In this document: piece by piece, positions 36,896 through 47,772 of the stretch
How the letters are laid out: the number at the start of each line of letters is the position of its first letter
Position numbering within the stretch: position 1 is the first letter of the stretch
From: Leuctra nigra
Lineage: Eukaryota; Arthropoda; Insecta; Plecoptera; Leuctridae
Direction of reading: 5' to 3'
DNA: 64,000 bases
Assembly: GCA_934045905.1 (NCBI GenBank)
Contig: OW203761.1
Location: 35,390,964-35,454,963, forward strand
Notes under the pieces: model-generated
Databases searched by the model: none
Told to the model about the DNA's origin: nothing
The model's input: the letters and a program-made list of their open reading frames with translations, nothing else
Position numbers and translations under genes: made by a program

Positions 36896-39800
36896 TTACA
36901 TCATTGGAATATCAAACAAATCGCAAACTCCTTCGGAGGTATCCAGGTTGAAAAAATAATCCTTTTCGCTTGGAGGTGGACTTAGTCGTATGAGGTGTCC
37001 GAATACTATGAAAGAAAATTTAGTTAGTTATGATGAAAGCGATACAAATCTACATTAACTTCATTGTCATTTTAAGTACATACCTCTGGATCCAAATATT
37101 TCATTGATCAATTCATCATCAGGTCCTGGCATAGGTAGATCTAAAAGTAAATTTATTGTTAGATTATTTTGAATCAACTGTCAAGACTGCCTTACAGCAC
37201 ATCAAGGCTGCTACCTCTACAATATGTACTACAAATTTCACACTAAACGTATCAAAAGGAATTTGCAAGAGCGAAAAAACTATTTTCTGTATGGAATTCC
37301 TAATCTCTACACTAATTTTGGCTATTTTTCTGGCACTACCTCCACCTTAACTCACACATAACAATAGAGGCACAAAGAAAATCCATATTTCTGAGGTGTA
37401 TCTATACAACGTTTTATTGGCGATTGTATTTTGGCATTTGCCCTTAGGCGCTAAAGGTCCTTGTAAAACGTAGTAACCTAATAAATTACGTACCTACCTA
37501 CCTAAAAAATACATTTATAAAGATAGATCTATCTCGCCTCTGTTATTTAGGAAACTGATAAAACAAAATAATATCTCACACATTTTGGATCCGCTACCCC
37601 TCCGGCTCCTTATAAAAACTGACACACATTTGATTGAAACATAACCGTTCTCATTACAGGGGGGCTATTTCTAAATTCCCGTGTCGTCTCGTTTCACGTG
37701 ATACGGGCTCACTGCACACTGGAGTGCCATCTATTTAACACGGCAGTGACACCGTATCAATTGATACGAGACGACAAGAGAATTTAGAATAACCCTCCTG
37801 ATCAACTGTACCTAATGTACTCTGATATTTATAATAAAGGACACCTGAAAATGGTTTTATAAAATCCAAAATTTTGTTTTAAGATAACGAAATTTCGCGA
37901 TTTTTGGTGTTGAAACCTGCGGGATTTGGCTCAGAAGGTAGAACACAAAGAATCAGCAATATTATAATTTGTTTATTACAAAGAAAATAAATGTTCATTG
38001 ATGTGAAAAGAGCAATCAAAAATTATGAAAACAATATTACGTTCGATACGTCGGCAGTAGTGATGATGTCGTCTGGTTTGTTTACTTCCGCGTAAACAAG
38101 TGGATGGCGTTGACTCTTGCGTAGTGTGTCCCGTGAACTCCAGTCCACCAGCAGAATGAAATGACTGGATATGTCACCTCCTTCAGCTGCGATGCGATGA
38201 TGTTGTCTAATAACCCCTTGGTTACCAGGACGTCCAGCAGTCCGTGCACAAGGAGTGACCTCCTCGAGCAGTTGGATCAAGTTGGCTCAGGCTGATGACG
38301 TTCGTGGCTGCAGACTCGTCGGTTTCTCCCGGAGTTGCAATTCACTAACTTTTATACTTTAACATTTACTGACTTTAATGTTGAAACTGTTCAGTTGATC
38401 ACTTGTAACTTGAAATTGTCTTAATGCGATATTATTTGCCTCAGCATTAGGCTTGAAGTTTGAATTTACTGGGTTGACGTTTATACAAAAATGTTATTTT
38501 AATGTTTACCTTCGATCACATCGGCACTGTCTCGCTGAAATTATACTATGTTGCGTGCACAAGGCTTCACGGTTCGCGAGGCAGGTCTCACTGCTCTGAG
38601 AAAACTCCGACTGATGAAGTTTGGCTGGTAGCCTGACGTTTTATACCCTCTGACATCGTTTTCCCTCCAAAGAATCTGATTGGTTGGTTTCGTACACGTG
38701 ATAGCTAATTTTAGACATTCTGTCATTTCTAAAGCCCGCGAAACGACTTTCTTTCTGCACGTAGGCCCATGCTTTTCTAGGAATCACTGAAAACTAGTCT
38801 GGCTGACTGGTTTTGTAGCGTTATCACAATGACTGGTTCACTTGTTATTACGTGGTGACATCACAATTTAGGTAAGGTCACATACTTTTTATATGGATTC
38901 ACTCACTTTCTTGATATAATTGCACATTGTTAAACTTATTTGATTGCTCGTTATATTTTTGTCTATATTTTGATTGTTGTTGAATTTTAAAGATTGTAAG
39001 TTTACATAATGATTCTAATTAATTACTTTGTGTTCAGTTAACCTTGACTCTAAGAATGCCATGCTACAAGCTTGTTCATTCTTTAAACCTATTTCAAGCA
39101 AACATTATTATTTTTAAAGTTAATTTTCTAACCTAGATAGGCCAACTTGTTACAGAGCCCCCTGAATTCTTGTTGTTCACCTTTTGACTGAAGTCAAATT
39201 TGAAACACATTGAAATTTTGAATGAGAAAATGGTGATAAAACAAGGATTCACATAGAGACTGGACTATCTAGCAGGAATAATTTCTTCCTTTTGACAAAC
39301 AAAAAGTTTCCTTCAACAGATGCAAGTTTATTTCCCCTTACAGCTGTCTAATCAAAACCTGAATGAATGAACTCACCCCTCCATCTACCAAAACAAAAAC
39401 AAACCTCATCCTACCTCCCGGAAACGATGCTCAACTCAACCCTCTCTCACGATCCCGTTATTGGCCTAGTGACCTACTTTTGCTGGGTCATCATACTTCG
39501 ACCATAACAATCAACATAACATTGCTGTTGTCATCAGTAGGAATCATTTGTTCGACGTATTGATTTCTTTCTTCCGTCCACGATCGAATGGAAATGAAAT
39601 CGTTCCTTCTTCTGTTTTGTCTTGAGTTTTCACCCTTGAAATATCTTCAAGTAGCTGTTTCCAAGTAGAATCTTCCCTGTTTTCTTGAGCAGTGGTCGAT
39701 GTGTAGTTTTCATTTTCGTCAGCTTTCTTCTTCAGTTCTCGTACGTTCATTTGCAGTCCATCTTGCAAGCAAACATTTTCGTCTTCTTCTCTCAAATCAT

Positions 39801-42800
39801 TATTCAACCCTTTCTTCAAAACATCATCGTTTTCATTCATAATCACCTTGTCATTTTTCTCGTCGTGAAACTTTTCACCATTACTTTTAAAGTCGCCTAT
39901 AGACTTCAAAACATCGCCAATTTCTTCAACTGTTCGAACTCTGTCGAAATCATCTTGATTCGCAATCGGAATCTGTAATTCTTCCTTCTCGCTCACTTGT
40001 GGCAATACTACCTCGTAATTGTCTTCAAAATTCTTCCTTCGAAATACATTTTCATCTTTCTTCATCTCAGTAAATTCACGCCTACTTTCATCAACTTCTT
40101 CTTTGTCTGGTCCATCCAAACTTTCAATTTTATTCTGGACAATTTCTTCTGGCACACAGCCCCCCTCTGTACTCTCTTGTGATTGCAACGTCTTGCAAGC
40201 AGCAGCGTCTTCAATCCCTTTCTTGAAAAGCAAAAAATCTATTTGAAGTTGCTTTTCTATTGCAGAAACCTCTGCTTCTCTGGCAGCTTCTCGCTCATCC
40301 ATCTCTTTCTTCCACCGTCTTGAAGATCTGCGTATATACTCTTTAAGATCCTCACGCTCTTTCTTCTGCATTCTCCTAATTTCTTCTTTTCTCTCTTTGA
40401 AACGTGTTTTCTCGGTCGACGCAAAATCGTGTCCCATCTCTACTTTCCATTCTGTGTCGACCTCTGTTCGTTTCCCGAATTTTCATTTTTCGTTTCCTTC
40501 GTACCGGACTCTGGTGGACGATTATTATTATTCCCGTTACCATTCCCGTTACCATTCCCATTTCTGTTATGACTGTTTCTCCCGTTGTTGTTGTTATTGT
40601 AATTTCTGTCATAACTATTCCTGTTATTATAACCGTTCCTATTGTCATTGTAACCGTTCCCGTTACGAATTGGCTCATATTGCTTGGGATCTCTGATTAG
40701 TTTTTCAGTGAATTCATCATGCTCTAAGTCAGTCAGCTCTTTTATCAACTCATCTTTAGTTTTGACTTTGCCACGTACTATCACCCTGATGTTTGGTGGT
40801 AAGTGATTAATCAATATTCCAACCAAAACTTGTTCCGTCATATTGACCAATTCTGTCACATATTTTGCCTTGTTGATAATCCGATTGACATAGGTCACCA
40901 TGTTTAGGTTCGAACTAATTTTGTATTCTCCAGCATAGATTGATCTGATTAGCTGATGCTGTACAGTTTGCGACCAATATTTATCTTTAAAAGCCTCTTC
41001 AAATTTGTCAATATTCTCAACGGGATTATTTACATACCAGTCTGCTGCTTTTCCATGTAAACACTTGACAATGATTCCCAGCTTCTGATTGTTATTCACA
41101 TTGAATGTTGAAAAACGCTCTTTGATTAGCTTCAAAAATTGCATTGCGTTTATTGGGCAACTCTCTTCCCCATTAAATCTTATTGCCTCTTGTATCAGCG
41201 ACTCAGTACAATGTTTTGCAAATTGCAACTCGTTATTTGCATGACACATGATATTCGATGTCGTTCCAGTCTTCTTGGCATTCTCATCTACCTTTTTACT
41301 TACGTCCTCTATTTTCTCCTTCATAGCTGAAATGCTTTCATTCTTCTCTTTATCCTTTCTTTCAAATCGCGAGCTTAATGAAAATAGCTCCAGACTGAGT
41401 TTCTTATCACGTTCATCGATCTCAGTGTTGATCTTTACTAATTCGGATTTTACTTTTTCCTCTACACTGCTCGTTTGTTCTCCAATTGATTCTATGTAAG
41501 ACTTAATAACCTCCAACTCTGTGTCGACTTTATCATTTATTCTCTGTACGCTCTCCTCTACATTTGAGACTCTAGTTTCGACCTTTTTCAATCCAGCTTG
41601 AATTTCACTGACGATCTCCCTGACGTTTTCAGTTTTTAACAACAACTTTTCCATCTCCTTTCCTCTTTCTTCCTTTTCCTTAATTTTCTCTAGTTTCCTA
41701 TTCATTTCCTTGATAGCTTCTTTTTCCTGTTGTTCTTGCTGCATTTTCATTAAGAATTCCATAACTGGATTAGAGGATTCTTTCTCACCGAATTGTGAAT
41801 ATATACTGTCAGCCCTGGCTTCTTTTTGTCTCTCTTCAAAGATTGGCATTTCAACATGAGGTAGCGAGTCATCGTGTTCGTCCTCCCCTATCACCTGGCT
41901 CCTAGTTACCTCGAGTTCACTAACCACTGACTGGTCCCCCGCCCCCTCTACAGTCTCATCTAAATCTACAGTTGACGCTAAACTTGCATCTCGATCTGCC
42001 ATCGTAACAGATGTAATGAACTAACATGCACTAATCTACAGTTGGCTTTATCTTTACGTTAACGGGTTGATTCTATGTAAAATTTCCAAATACATGAAAA
42101 TTTTACGCAATGCCTGTGTCCACAAGTTTCAGAACAACTGAGTAACTCTTTCACAATCAAGAAAACAATTATTTCTTTCAAAACAATTGCTCCCAGGAAT
42201 GTTATTCGAGCCGCCCCACGTTGGGCGCCACTGAAACCTGCGGGATTTGGCTCAGAAGGTAGAACACAAAGAATCAGCAATATTATAATTTGTTTATTAC
42301 AAAGAAAATAAATGTTCATTGATGTGAAAAGAGCAATCAAAAATTATGAAAACAATATTACGTTCGATACGTCGGCAGTAGTGATGATGTCGTCTGGTTT
42401 GTTTACTTCCGCGTAAACAAGTGGATGGCGTTGACTCTTGCGTAGTGTGTCCCGTGAACTCCAGTCCACCAGCAGAATGAAATGACTGGATATGTCACCT
42501 CCTTCAGCTGCGATGCGATGATGTTGTCTAATAACCCCTTGGTTACCAGGACGTCCAGCAGTCCGTGCACAAGGAGTGACCTCCTCGAGCAGTTGGATCA
42601 AGTTGGCTCAGGCTGATGACGTTCGTGGCTGCAGACTCGTCGGTTTCTCCCGGAGTTGCAATTCACTAACTTTTATACTTTAACATTTACTGACTTTAAT
42701 GTTGAAACTGTTCAGTTGATCACTTGTAACTTGAAATTGTCTTAATGCGATATTATTTGCCTCAGCATTAGGCTTGAAGTTTGAATTTACTGGGTTGACG

Positions 42801-45800
42801 TTTATACAAAAATGTTATTTTAATGTTTACCTTCGATCACATCGGCACTGTCTCGCTGAAATTATACTATGTTGCGTGCACAAGGCTTCACGGTTCGCGA
42901 GGCAGGTCTCACTGCTCTGAGAAAACTCCGACTGATGAAGTTTGGCTGGTAGCCTGACGTTTTATACCTTCTGACATCGTTTTCCCTCCAAAGAATCTGA
43001 TTGGTTGGTTTCGTACACGTGATAGCTAATTTTAGACATTCTGTCATTTCTAAAGCCCGCGAAACGACTTTCTTTCTGCACGTAGGCCCATGCTTTTCTA
43101 GGAATCACTGAAAACTAGTCTGGCTGACTGGTTTTGTAGCGTTATCACAATGACTGGTTCACTTGTTATTACGTGGTGACATCACAATTTAGGTAAGGTC
43201 ACATACTTTTTATATGGATTCACTCACTTTCTTGATATAATTGCACATTGTTAAACTTATTTGATTGCTCGTTATATTTTTGTCTATATTTTGATTGTTG
43301 TTGAATTTTAAAGATTGTAAGTTTACATAATGATTCTAATTAATTACTTTGTGTTCAGTTAACCTTGACTCTAAGAATGCCATGCTACAAGCTTGTTCAT
43401 TCTTTAAACCTATTTCAAGCAAACATTATTATTTTTAAAGTTAATTTTCTAACCTAGATAGGCCAACTTGTTACAGTGTTATGAAAATTTCGTGTAAAAA
43501 TTGCCAAAATTTCAAGTTTAAAAATTTTTCAAAATTACAAATCATCATTACCTCTGGCATTATCTGTCTATAAATGCATTTCCTGCAACACTTGTAATTT
43601 ATTTCACTCATTTTTCAATAATCCTTCTAAATTCCATTCCAGCTTGACAATTGACCAATGAAGGTGGGCGTTGCCTTATGAAAGACAAAAGTATTACCAT
43701 GGTGACTCCAGGGTTCTTAGAAAATAACAATTTTTCATTCAAACAAATAAAATTCAAAAAGATCAAAGAATTTAGCTCTCACGTGTTTAATAGTTTATAA
43801 TTTACCACTTGAAATAGTACAATCAATACATTTAAACTCATATAAATCATGTTTGATGATATGCTGGACAATTATTACAGTGGTACAATGAAACAAATTA
43901 TATTTTGTCAGGTATGTTGCCAAATTGTTTTACTTTTTAATGGCTTCTGTCACTGGATTGTTTCGTCAACTTAAAAAGGCCTTAGCTCTCTTATGATAAG
44001 TTAATTGAGACTAAACAATATGTAAGTAGATAGTTTAAAGCATTTCTATTACTAATGGCAATTTGTAGATTGTAAAACTGTTAAATTCTGTAAGAAACAG
44101 CTGTTTGCTGTTTGCCGTTAACTGACAGTTGTTTGGTCACTGACAGCTGTCAGTGACCAAACATTGACTTTTGTTTTATGACGTAGTGGGGGGAGGAGAT
44201 CTACATTGGTCAATTGGCAATTTGCACATCTGTAATAATTTCTACAGAGTAAATTAAATCTTTTTTTTAATAAAATGCAACTTTTTTATTTTCAAGGTTG
44301 GTATGATTGCTGTAAAGCCAGACAAGCTGTTAGCTGTCACTGTCATTGACTCTTAGTTTGAAATATATTTTATTTTCGTGTGAAAAATGATATTTCGTCT
44401 TCAAAATTGATGAAAATTAGTATAACTATAAATATTGCAAAAAACATAAAATTTCGGTGTTATGTCGCGTAAAGATGTTGATTTCGGTGTTATGGCCTAA
44501 AACAACACAATTTCGCGTTTTGTCAAGATCAGATTATGACAGATTATGATGTGATTAATGGAAAAAAGTTGTTCAAAAAAAGTATATCTCAACATTCTGA
44601 AAATTTAGCGCATTTCGGGCGCGCGAAAAAAGGTGTCCCTATTTATAATTCATGCAGCAACTACATAGCACAGATAAAAGGAATGTAGCAAATATTTACC
44701 TGAAGACGCAACATCGCACAAGATGATGTCTGCTTCTGACAAGTCGTGATCCTCAGATTGTGCAGGTTCAGGTTCCGAGTCCGACTGTTCAAGGCGAGGT
44801 TGTTTCGGTCGATGCGGCCGTCCTGGACCACGACGGCGCTTCAAAATACCGGGACTCTGAGGTTGTGATGCTTCTACCTGTTAAAACATGTGCAAATGAG
44901 CCGACATTAGAACACAAGATCCTATTCTTCCTGTCACAACAATGTCTTAGAACTACCAATTAATGACTATTACAATGTAGCTTTAGTCTTAAATAGCGTT
45001 TTCCACTGGCCGCACTAGTTTTGCGCTGTTTGAAATTTGCATTGAGTTTTGTGTGGTGACGTCATTTTAGTGCAACCCTACAGTTTGTTCAAATCTTCTT
45101 TACAATGACTATGGTGGCGAAGATGGCAACAAAAATGAAGTACTACGCTAGCACCAACCAACACAATAAAATGAAAATCAGCTAGAACTTAGGTGGCACA
45201 TTCAAGTTAGCGGATTCACTTTGGAAAGTTTAGGTTGGCAAAGTGTGAATTCAGGTGGAAGGTCTGGATGGTGCTGCTTAGTTACACCCTAGCGGCGTTG
45301 TAAGCGTAAATTGAACAACCTGTTGTGCAGCCCAGTGGAAAACGTCATTACTCCGAGTACCTAGCAGTGTTTTTGTACTGAAGAAGTAAATATATTAGGT
45401 ATTAACTTTTTACTTTGTAGGGAATTAAAGGAATCAAATCAAAAAAATAAATGGTTTGTGCAAAATAACTAGACATTAAAAGAGAATAAAAGGAGGACCA
45501 ATTATTTTTTGGCACTTCTAAGATTGATATGAACTGTAGGTATCTATGTCTAATGGATTTCTAAAATGTTGGGTCTTGACTCTTGCAGAATGTAAATTTT
45601 AACAATAAAACACAAACTCAAATTAAAGGATCAAAACAGCAGCAATACAATGGGGGCAATATCTCGACAAGTGGATATTCTTGGTAGGTATACCTGAGCA
45701 GGGGTAGACTGTCGAGTGATAGCACGCGCAAGTGCAGGGGAGGCCTGAGCTTTTGATGTTGGAATGCGTACACGAGTGGAACGAGAGGGCGGTGGGCTTG

Positions 45801-47768
45801 AAATGTCACTTGAAGGCTCAACATTCTCTTCGCTTCCCAACGTCTGATCCATTTCAGATTCAATCTCCTGTAGAGTCAATAAAATGTTAAAGTAGTATGT
45901 AATACAACACTGATATCTTAAATTGAATTTTCCAAAAACAAAATTGTAGGTACCTAGTCTAGGTAATATATTAGCTAGGTACCTCTTGCGTCGATTCACC
46001 GTCCTCTTCATTAATCAGATGAACATATATCGGGCCCGCAGAAGATTTTAATCGAACTTGATATTCGGAAAGCCCATCTCTAATCTGCCAATGAAATAAA
46101 ATTAATACACAAGTTAGTTAAAAGTTAAAATTGGCAATACGTGTCTCAACAAAGCATGTACTACGTACTTCATCATTTGTTGGAACCTTTAGCTCAGTTC
46201 CACTGGGAGCTTGAATTGCCAGTAATGTATTATTTTCAAAACAATTAATGATATCATCGTGTCGAACGTATGATAAGTGACTGTTTGGTCCATCATCTGT
46301 AATGTTTGTAATGCTCTGGCTTATCCACATCTTATGAGTATCTAACTCCTTTTCATGGTCATCCAATTTTGAGATCTCTTTCTTCAAAACAAGTAATCGA
46401 TCTGCCATCTCCTGAGTGTTGCATCCTGGTCCAGCCCCCCTGCAAAAAAATACAATTGTAGATTTGCTAAATAATTACAAACACATCTTCTTGGGTCACA
46501 CCATTTGTAACTTAAAAACTACATCATGGCTTCTAAATCAGAATGTACATTGGTGGCTGGCCAATGAATGAGCCATCACAACTGCTTCACAACTGCTCTC
46601 ACATTTAGCGTCACATACAAAAGTGAAACTTACTTCCATTGTATACTATTTTTGCTTTTCTTTTCAATTAGCCCAATGCCCTCAAGGACATTAGTAATGT
46701 CATATATTCTTCTTTTTTGCCGCACAGCTAGCTCATCAGCAGCCTAGAAAAAGAGATTGTAGGTGCTTTTACTTGTTGGGAATAACGTGCACAGTACAAT
46801 GCAAATTAATTCAATCACTAGTGCCAAAAACAATAACTGAAAGGGATAAATACACATAAATATATATACATATTATTAACATCTCTTGGCTATCTATCTT
46901 TGATGATGATCTTTCTGTGGGTAGCTACATTAAGAGTTTGTATCTTTTTGTAGGTACGTACAGTTCAGTGACTGATCTACATAGAGGTCAAATTTGGCAT
47001 GAGTTTCATCCAAACAATGTATTATTTAGTAGTGAACTACCTACACTACATACCTATATACTATTAATTAACAATGTCAATGATTAAAATCGAGTTAAAA
47101 GTAGCAGTACAGTACATAGTTAAAAGAAAATACTAGACAGAAGAAATGGACCCAACAAGACAATACAGGCCGAGAATTTAAAATCATCATGAATTCACAG
47201 CCGGCTACACATAGTACCTAGGTTACCTTAGGTACACAGTAAATTTAAGATTTCATTCAACAAGTTTAAGGACCTAATTTTCCTTGAACAGGTAGATTCG
47301 ACATAATGTTAGATCATGGTTAGATCCACCACCTTCTCTAGAAGAACGAATGAGAATGATGGGTCAACCTGGACCTATTGAAGGTACTACCTACCTAGGT
47401 ACTACCTACCTACCTGCAAAGGAATACTTTGTAAAAAGTATATACCTAGTTACCTGATTGATAATCTCTCTAACACTACTATACTATTCCTACTAGGTAT
47501 AGGTACCTAGGTAAGTAGGCTACTACCTACTAGAAGTGCTAGTAGAAAAAGACAATGGTTTTAACCTAAAAACTAGTAACTGCCTAAACCTCAGTTAGGA
47601 TTAGGTATTCTCTACTGCACAAAATTACAGTATACTTGATGTAATATATCTTTATATTACCTTCTTCAAATCAAGCACACCATCTCTAGCTTCTTGAAGC
47701 AAAGAAACGAATCGCGTAGTTAATAAACCTAGCGACTTTTCGTATCTACTGTGCTGTATATCCGCCAT
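36896..47768 (-). CDS. E2f: E2F transcription factor (E2F4/5-like)
   Basis: Binds DNA with a DP partner and recruits Rb-family proteins to cell-cycle promoters. Eight exons, phases all consistent: 47768-47661, 46743-46634, 46439-46169, 46084-45983, 45867-45694, 44877-44700, 37140-37084, 37005-36896; 369 aa. Order: winged-helix DNA-binding domain ([20 protein letters not shown], then [20 protein letters not shown], about residues 7-72), dimerisation coiled coil and marked box ([54 protein letters not shown]), a Ser/Pro and basic spacer, and a C-terminal Rb-binding transactivation motif ([17 protein letters not shown]). Lack of a cyclin A-binding N-terminus and the [11 protein letters not shown] motif point to the E2F4/5 class. 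Intron 6 (37141-44699) is enlarged by nested transposons. Minus-strand AATAAA at 36706-36711 is a likely polyadenylation signal. Confidence 0.93.
37657..37800. mobile_element. Palindromic MITE in E2F intron 6
   Basis: About 48-bp inverted ends (CAGGGGGGCTATTTCTAAAT on the left; CAGGAGGGTTATTCTAAATT as the inverse of the right end) include the shared GTCGTCTCG block. A longer diverged relative is at 50874-51340. No clear target duplication. Confidence 0.7.
37911..39154 (-). repeat. 3' LTR
   Basis: Copy of the 5' LTR in the same orientation. The equivalent minus-strand TATAAAA is at 38639-38645, the initiator at 38609-38614, and AATAAA at 37972-37977, about 60 bp before the LTR end. Confidence 0.93.
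39544..40437 (-). CDS. Second ORF of the LTR retrotransposon, coiled-coil protein of unknown function
   Basis: 297 aa. Its ATG (40437) begins two bases after the Gag stop codon, in a different frame, so it may be expressed by reinitiation or a frameshift. The N-terminal 80 residues are highly charged helix ([20 protein letters not shown] and similar); the rest is acidic, low-complexity, with no recognisable protease DTG, reverse transcriptase YxDD or integrase motif. It occupies the place where pol would start. I cannot assign a function; it could be an accessory Gag-like partner or a remnant pol-frame spacer. Confidence 0.7.
   Translation of the reverse strand: MGHDFASTEKTRFKERKEEIRRMQKKEREDLKEYIRRSSRRWKKEMDEREAAREAEVSAIEKQLQIDFLLFKKGIEDAAACKTLQSQESTEGGCVPEEIVQNKIESLDGPDKEEVDESRREFTEMKKDENVFRRKNFEDNYEVVLPQVSEKEELQIPIANQDDFDRVRTVEEIGDVLKSIGDFKSNGEKFHDEKNDKVIMNENDDVLKKGLNNDLREEDENVCLQDGLQMNVRELKKKADENENYTSTTAQENREDSTWKQLLEDISRVKTQDKTEEGTISFPFDRGRKKEINTSNK
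40440..42002 (-). CDS. Gag-like protein of the LTR retrotransposon
   Basis: 520 aa. The N-terminal half (about residues 60-250) is acidic and strongly coiled-coil (repeated K/E heptads such as [20 protein letters not shown]). The central part (about residues 285-440) has the look of the Ty3/Gypsy retrotransposon Gag fold: [68 protein letters not shown]. The tail after residue 450 is Asn/Arg/Gly repeats instead of a CCHC zinc knuckle. It would form the particle and bind element RNA. The ATG at 42002 follows the primer site by about 210 bp. The frame is intact, as expected for a recent copy. Confidence 0.85.
   Translation of the reverse strand: MADRDASLASTVDLDETVEGAGDQSVVSELEVTRSQVIGEDEHDDSLPHVEMPIFEERQKEARADSIYSQFGEKESSNPVMEFLMKMQQEQQEKEAIKEMNRKLEKIKEKEERGKEMEKLLLKTENVREIVSEIQAGLKKVETRVSNVEESVQRINDKVDTELEVIKSYIESIGEQTSSVEEKVKSELVKINTEIDERDKKLSLELFSLSSRFERKDKEKNESISAMKEKIEDVSKKVDENAKKTGTTSNIMCHANNELQFAKHCTESLIQEAIRFNGEESCPINAMQFLKLIKERFSTFNVNNNQKLGIIVKCLHGKAADWYVNNPVENIDKFEEAFKDKYWSQTVQHQLIRSIYAGEYKISSNLNMVTYVNRIINKAKYVTELVNMTEQVLVGILINHLPPNIRVIVRGKVKTKDELIKELTDLEHDEFTEKLIRDPKQYEPIRNGNGYNDNRNGYNNRNSYDRNYNNNNNGRNSHNRNGNGNGNGNGNNNNRPPESGTKETKNENSGNEQRSTQNGK
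42213..42230 (-). other. Primer binding site, tRNA-Lys type
   Basis: TGGCGCCCAACGTGGGGC on the minus strand, one base after the 5' LTR. This 18-mer is the classic primer site complementary to the 3' end of a tRNA-Lys used by many retroelements. Confidence 0.9.
42232..43475 (-). repeat. 5' LTR
   Basis: 1244 bp, matching the 3' LTR except for one substitution seen by eye (42969 versus 38648). On the minus strand it holds TATAAAA (42960-42966), a TCAGTC initiator about 34 bp downstream (42930-42935) and AATAAA (42293-42298), defining a plausible U3-R-U5 with a long R. Confidence 0.93.
42930..42966 (-). promoter_or_regulatory. LTR core promoter (TATA box plus initiator)
   Basis: TATAAAA and a TCAGTC arthropod-type initiator at canonical spacing in the 5' LTR. 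The only LTR difference noticed lies three bases upstream of the TATA box. Confidence 0.6.
44130..44163. repeat. 34-bp perfect palindrome
   Basis: TGTTTGGTCACTGACAG is followed immediately by its exact inverse complement, with no loop. It lies in the right arm of the older element in E2F intron 6, near other TGACAG/CTGTCA copies (44120, 44330), and could be an internal element end or a dyad site. Confidence 0.85.
47374..47525. repeat. TACC/GGTA low-complexity patch
   Basis: Interspersed TACCTACC and CTAGGTA units in E2F intron 1. The same motif appears as short runs throughout the window. Confidence 0.7.
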
Positions 47769-47772
47769 CTTC
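47761..47772 (-). promoter_or_regulatory. TISU/YY1-like motif over the E2F start codon
   Basis: GAAGATGGCGGA on the minus strand contains the E2F ATG and matches 11 of 12 positions of the TISU consensus SAASATGGCGGC, which directs initiation on very short 5' leaders and also binds YY1. It suggests a transcription start close to 47775-47800. Confidence 0.55.

Larger units (their letters stand above)
37911..43475 (-). mobile_element. Young LTR retrotransposon (Ty3/Gypsy-like), no pol
   Basis: Two 1244-bp direct repeats (37911-39154 and 42232-43475) bound a 5565-bp element inserted on the minus strand, in the same sense as E2F. GTGT is duplicated on both sides (37907-37910, 43476-43479). LTRs run TGTAAC...GTTTCA. 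An 18-nt tRNA-Lys-type primer site follows the 5' LTR; a G-rich AGGGGGCTC just before the 3' LTR (39155-39163) could be the polypurine tract. It encodes a Gag-like ORF and a second ORF but no protease, reverse transcriptase, RNase H or integrase, so it must rely on a partner element. Confidence 0.93.
37836..44641. mobile_element. Older element with 8-9 bp duplication, split by the LTR retrotransposon
   Basis: ATTTATAAT occurs at 37827-37835 and at 44641-44649. Inside it the ends read AAAGGACACC and, inverted, AGGGACACC, consistent with a hAT-type insertion (8-bp TTTATAAT duplication). Removing the 5.57-kb LTR element leaves about 1.2 kb of AT-rich, non-coding sequence. It lies wholly within E2F intron 6. 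Confidence 0.65.

Noticed and set aside
38023..38280. 85-aa open frame repeated in both LTRs (also 42344-42601)
   Set aside because: It is LTR sequence duplicated with the element; no domain and no reason to think it is translated.
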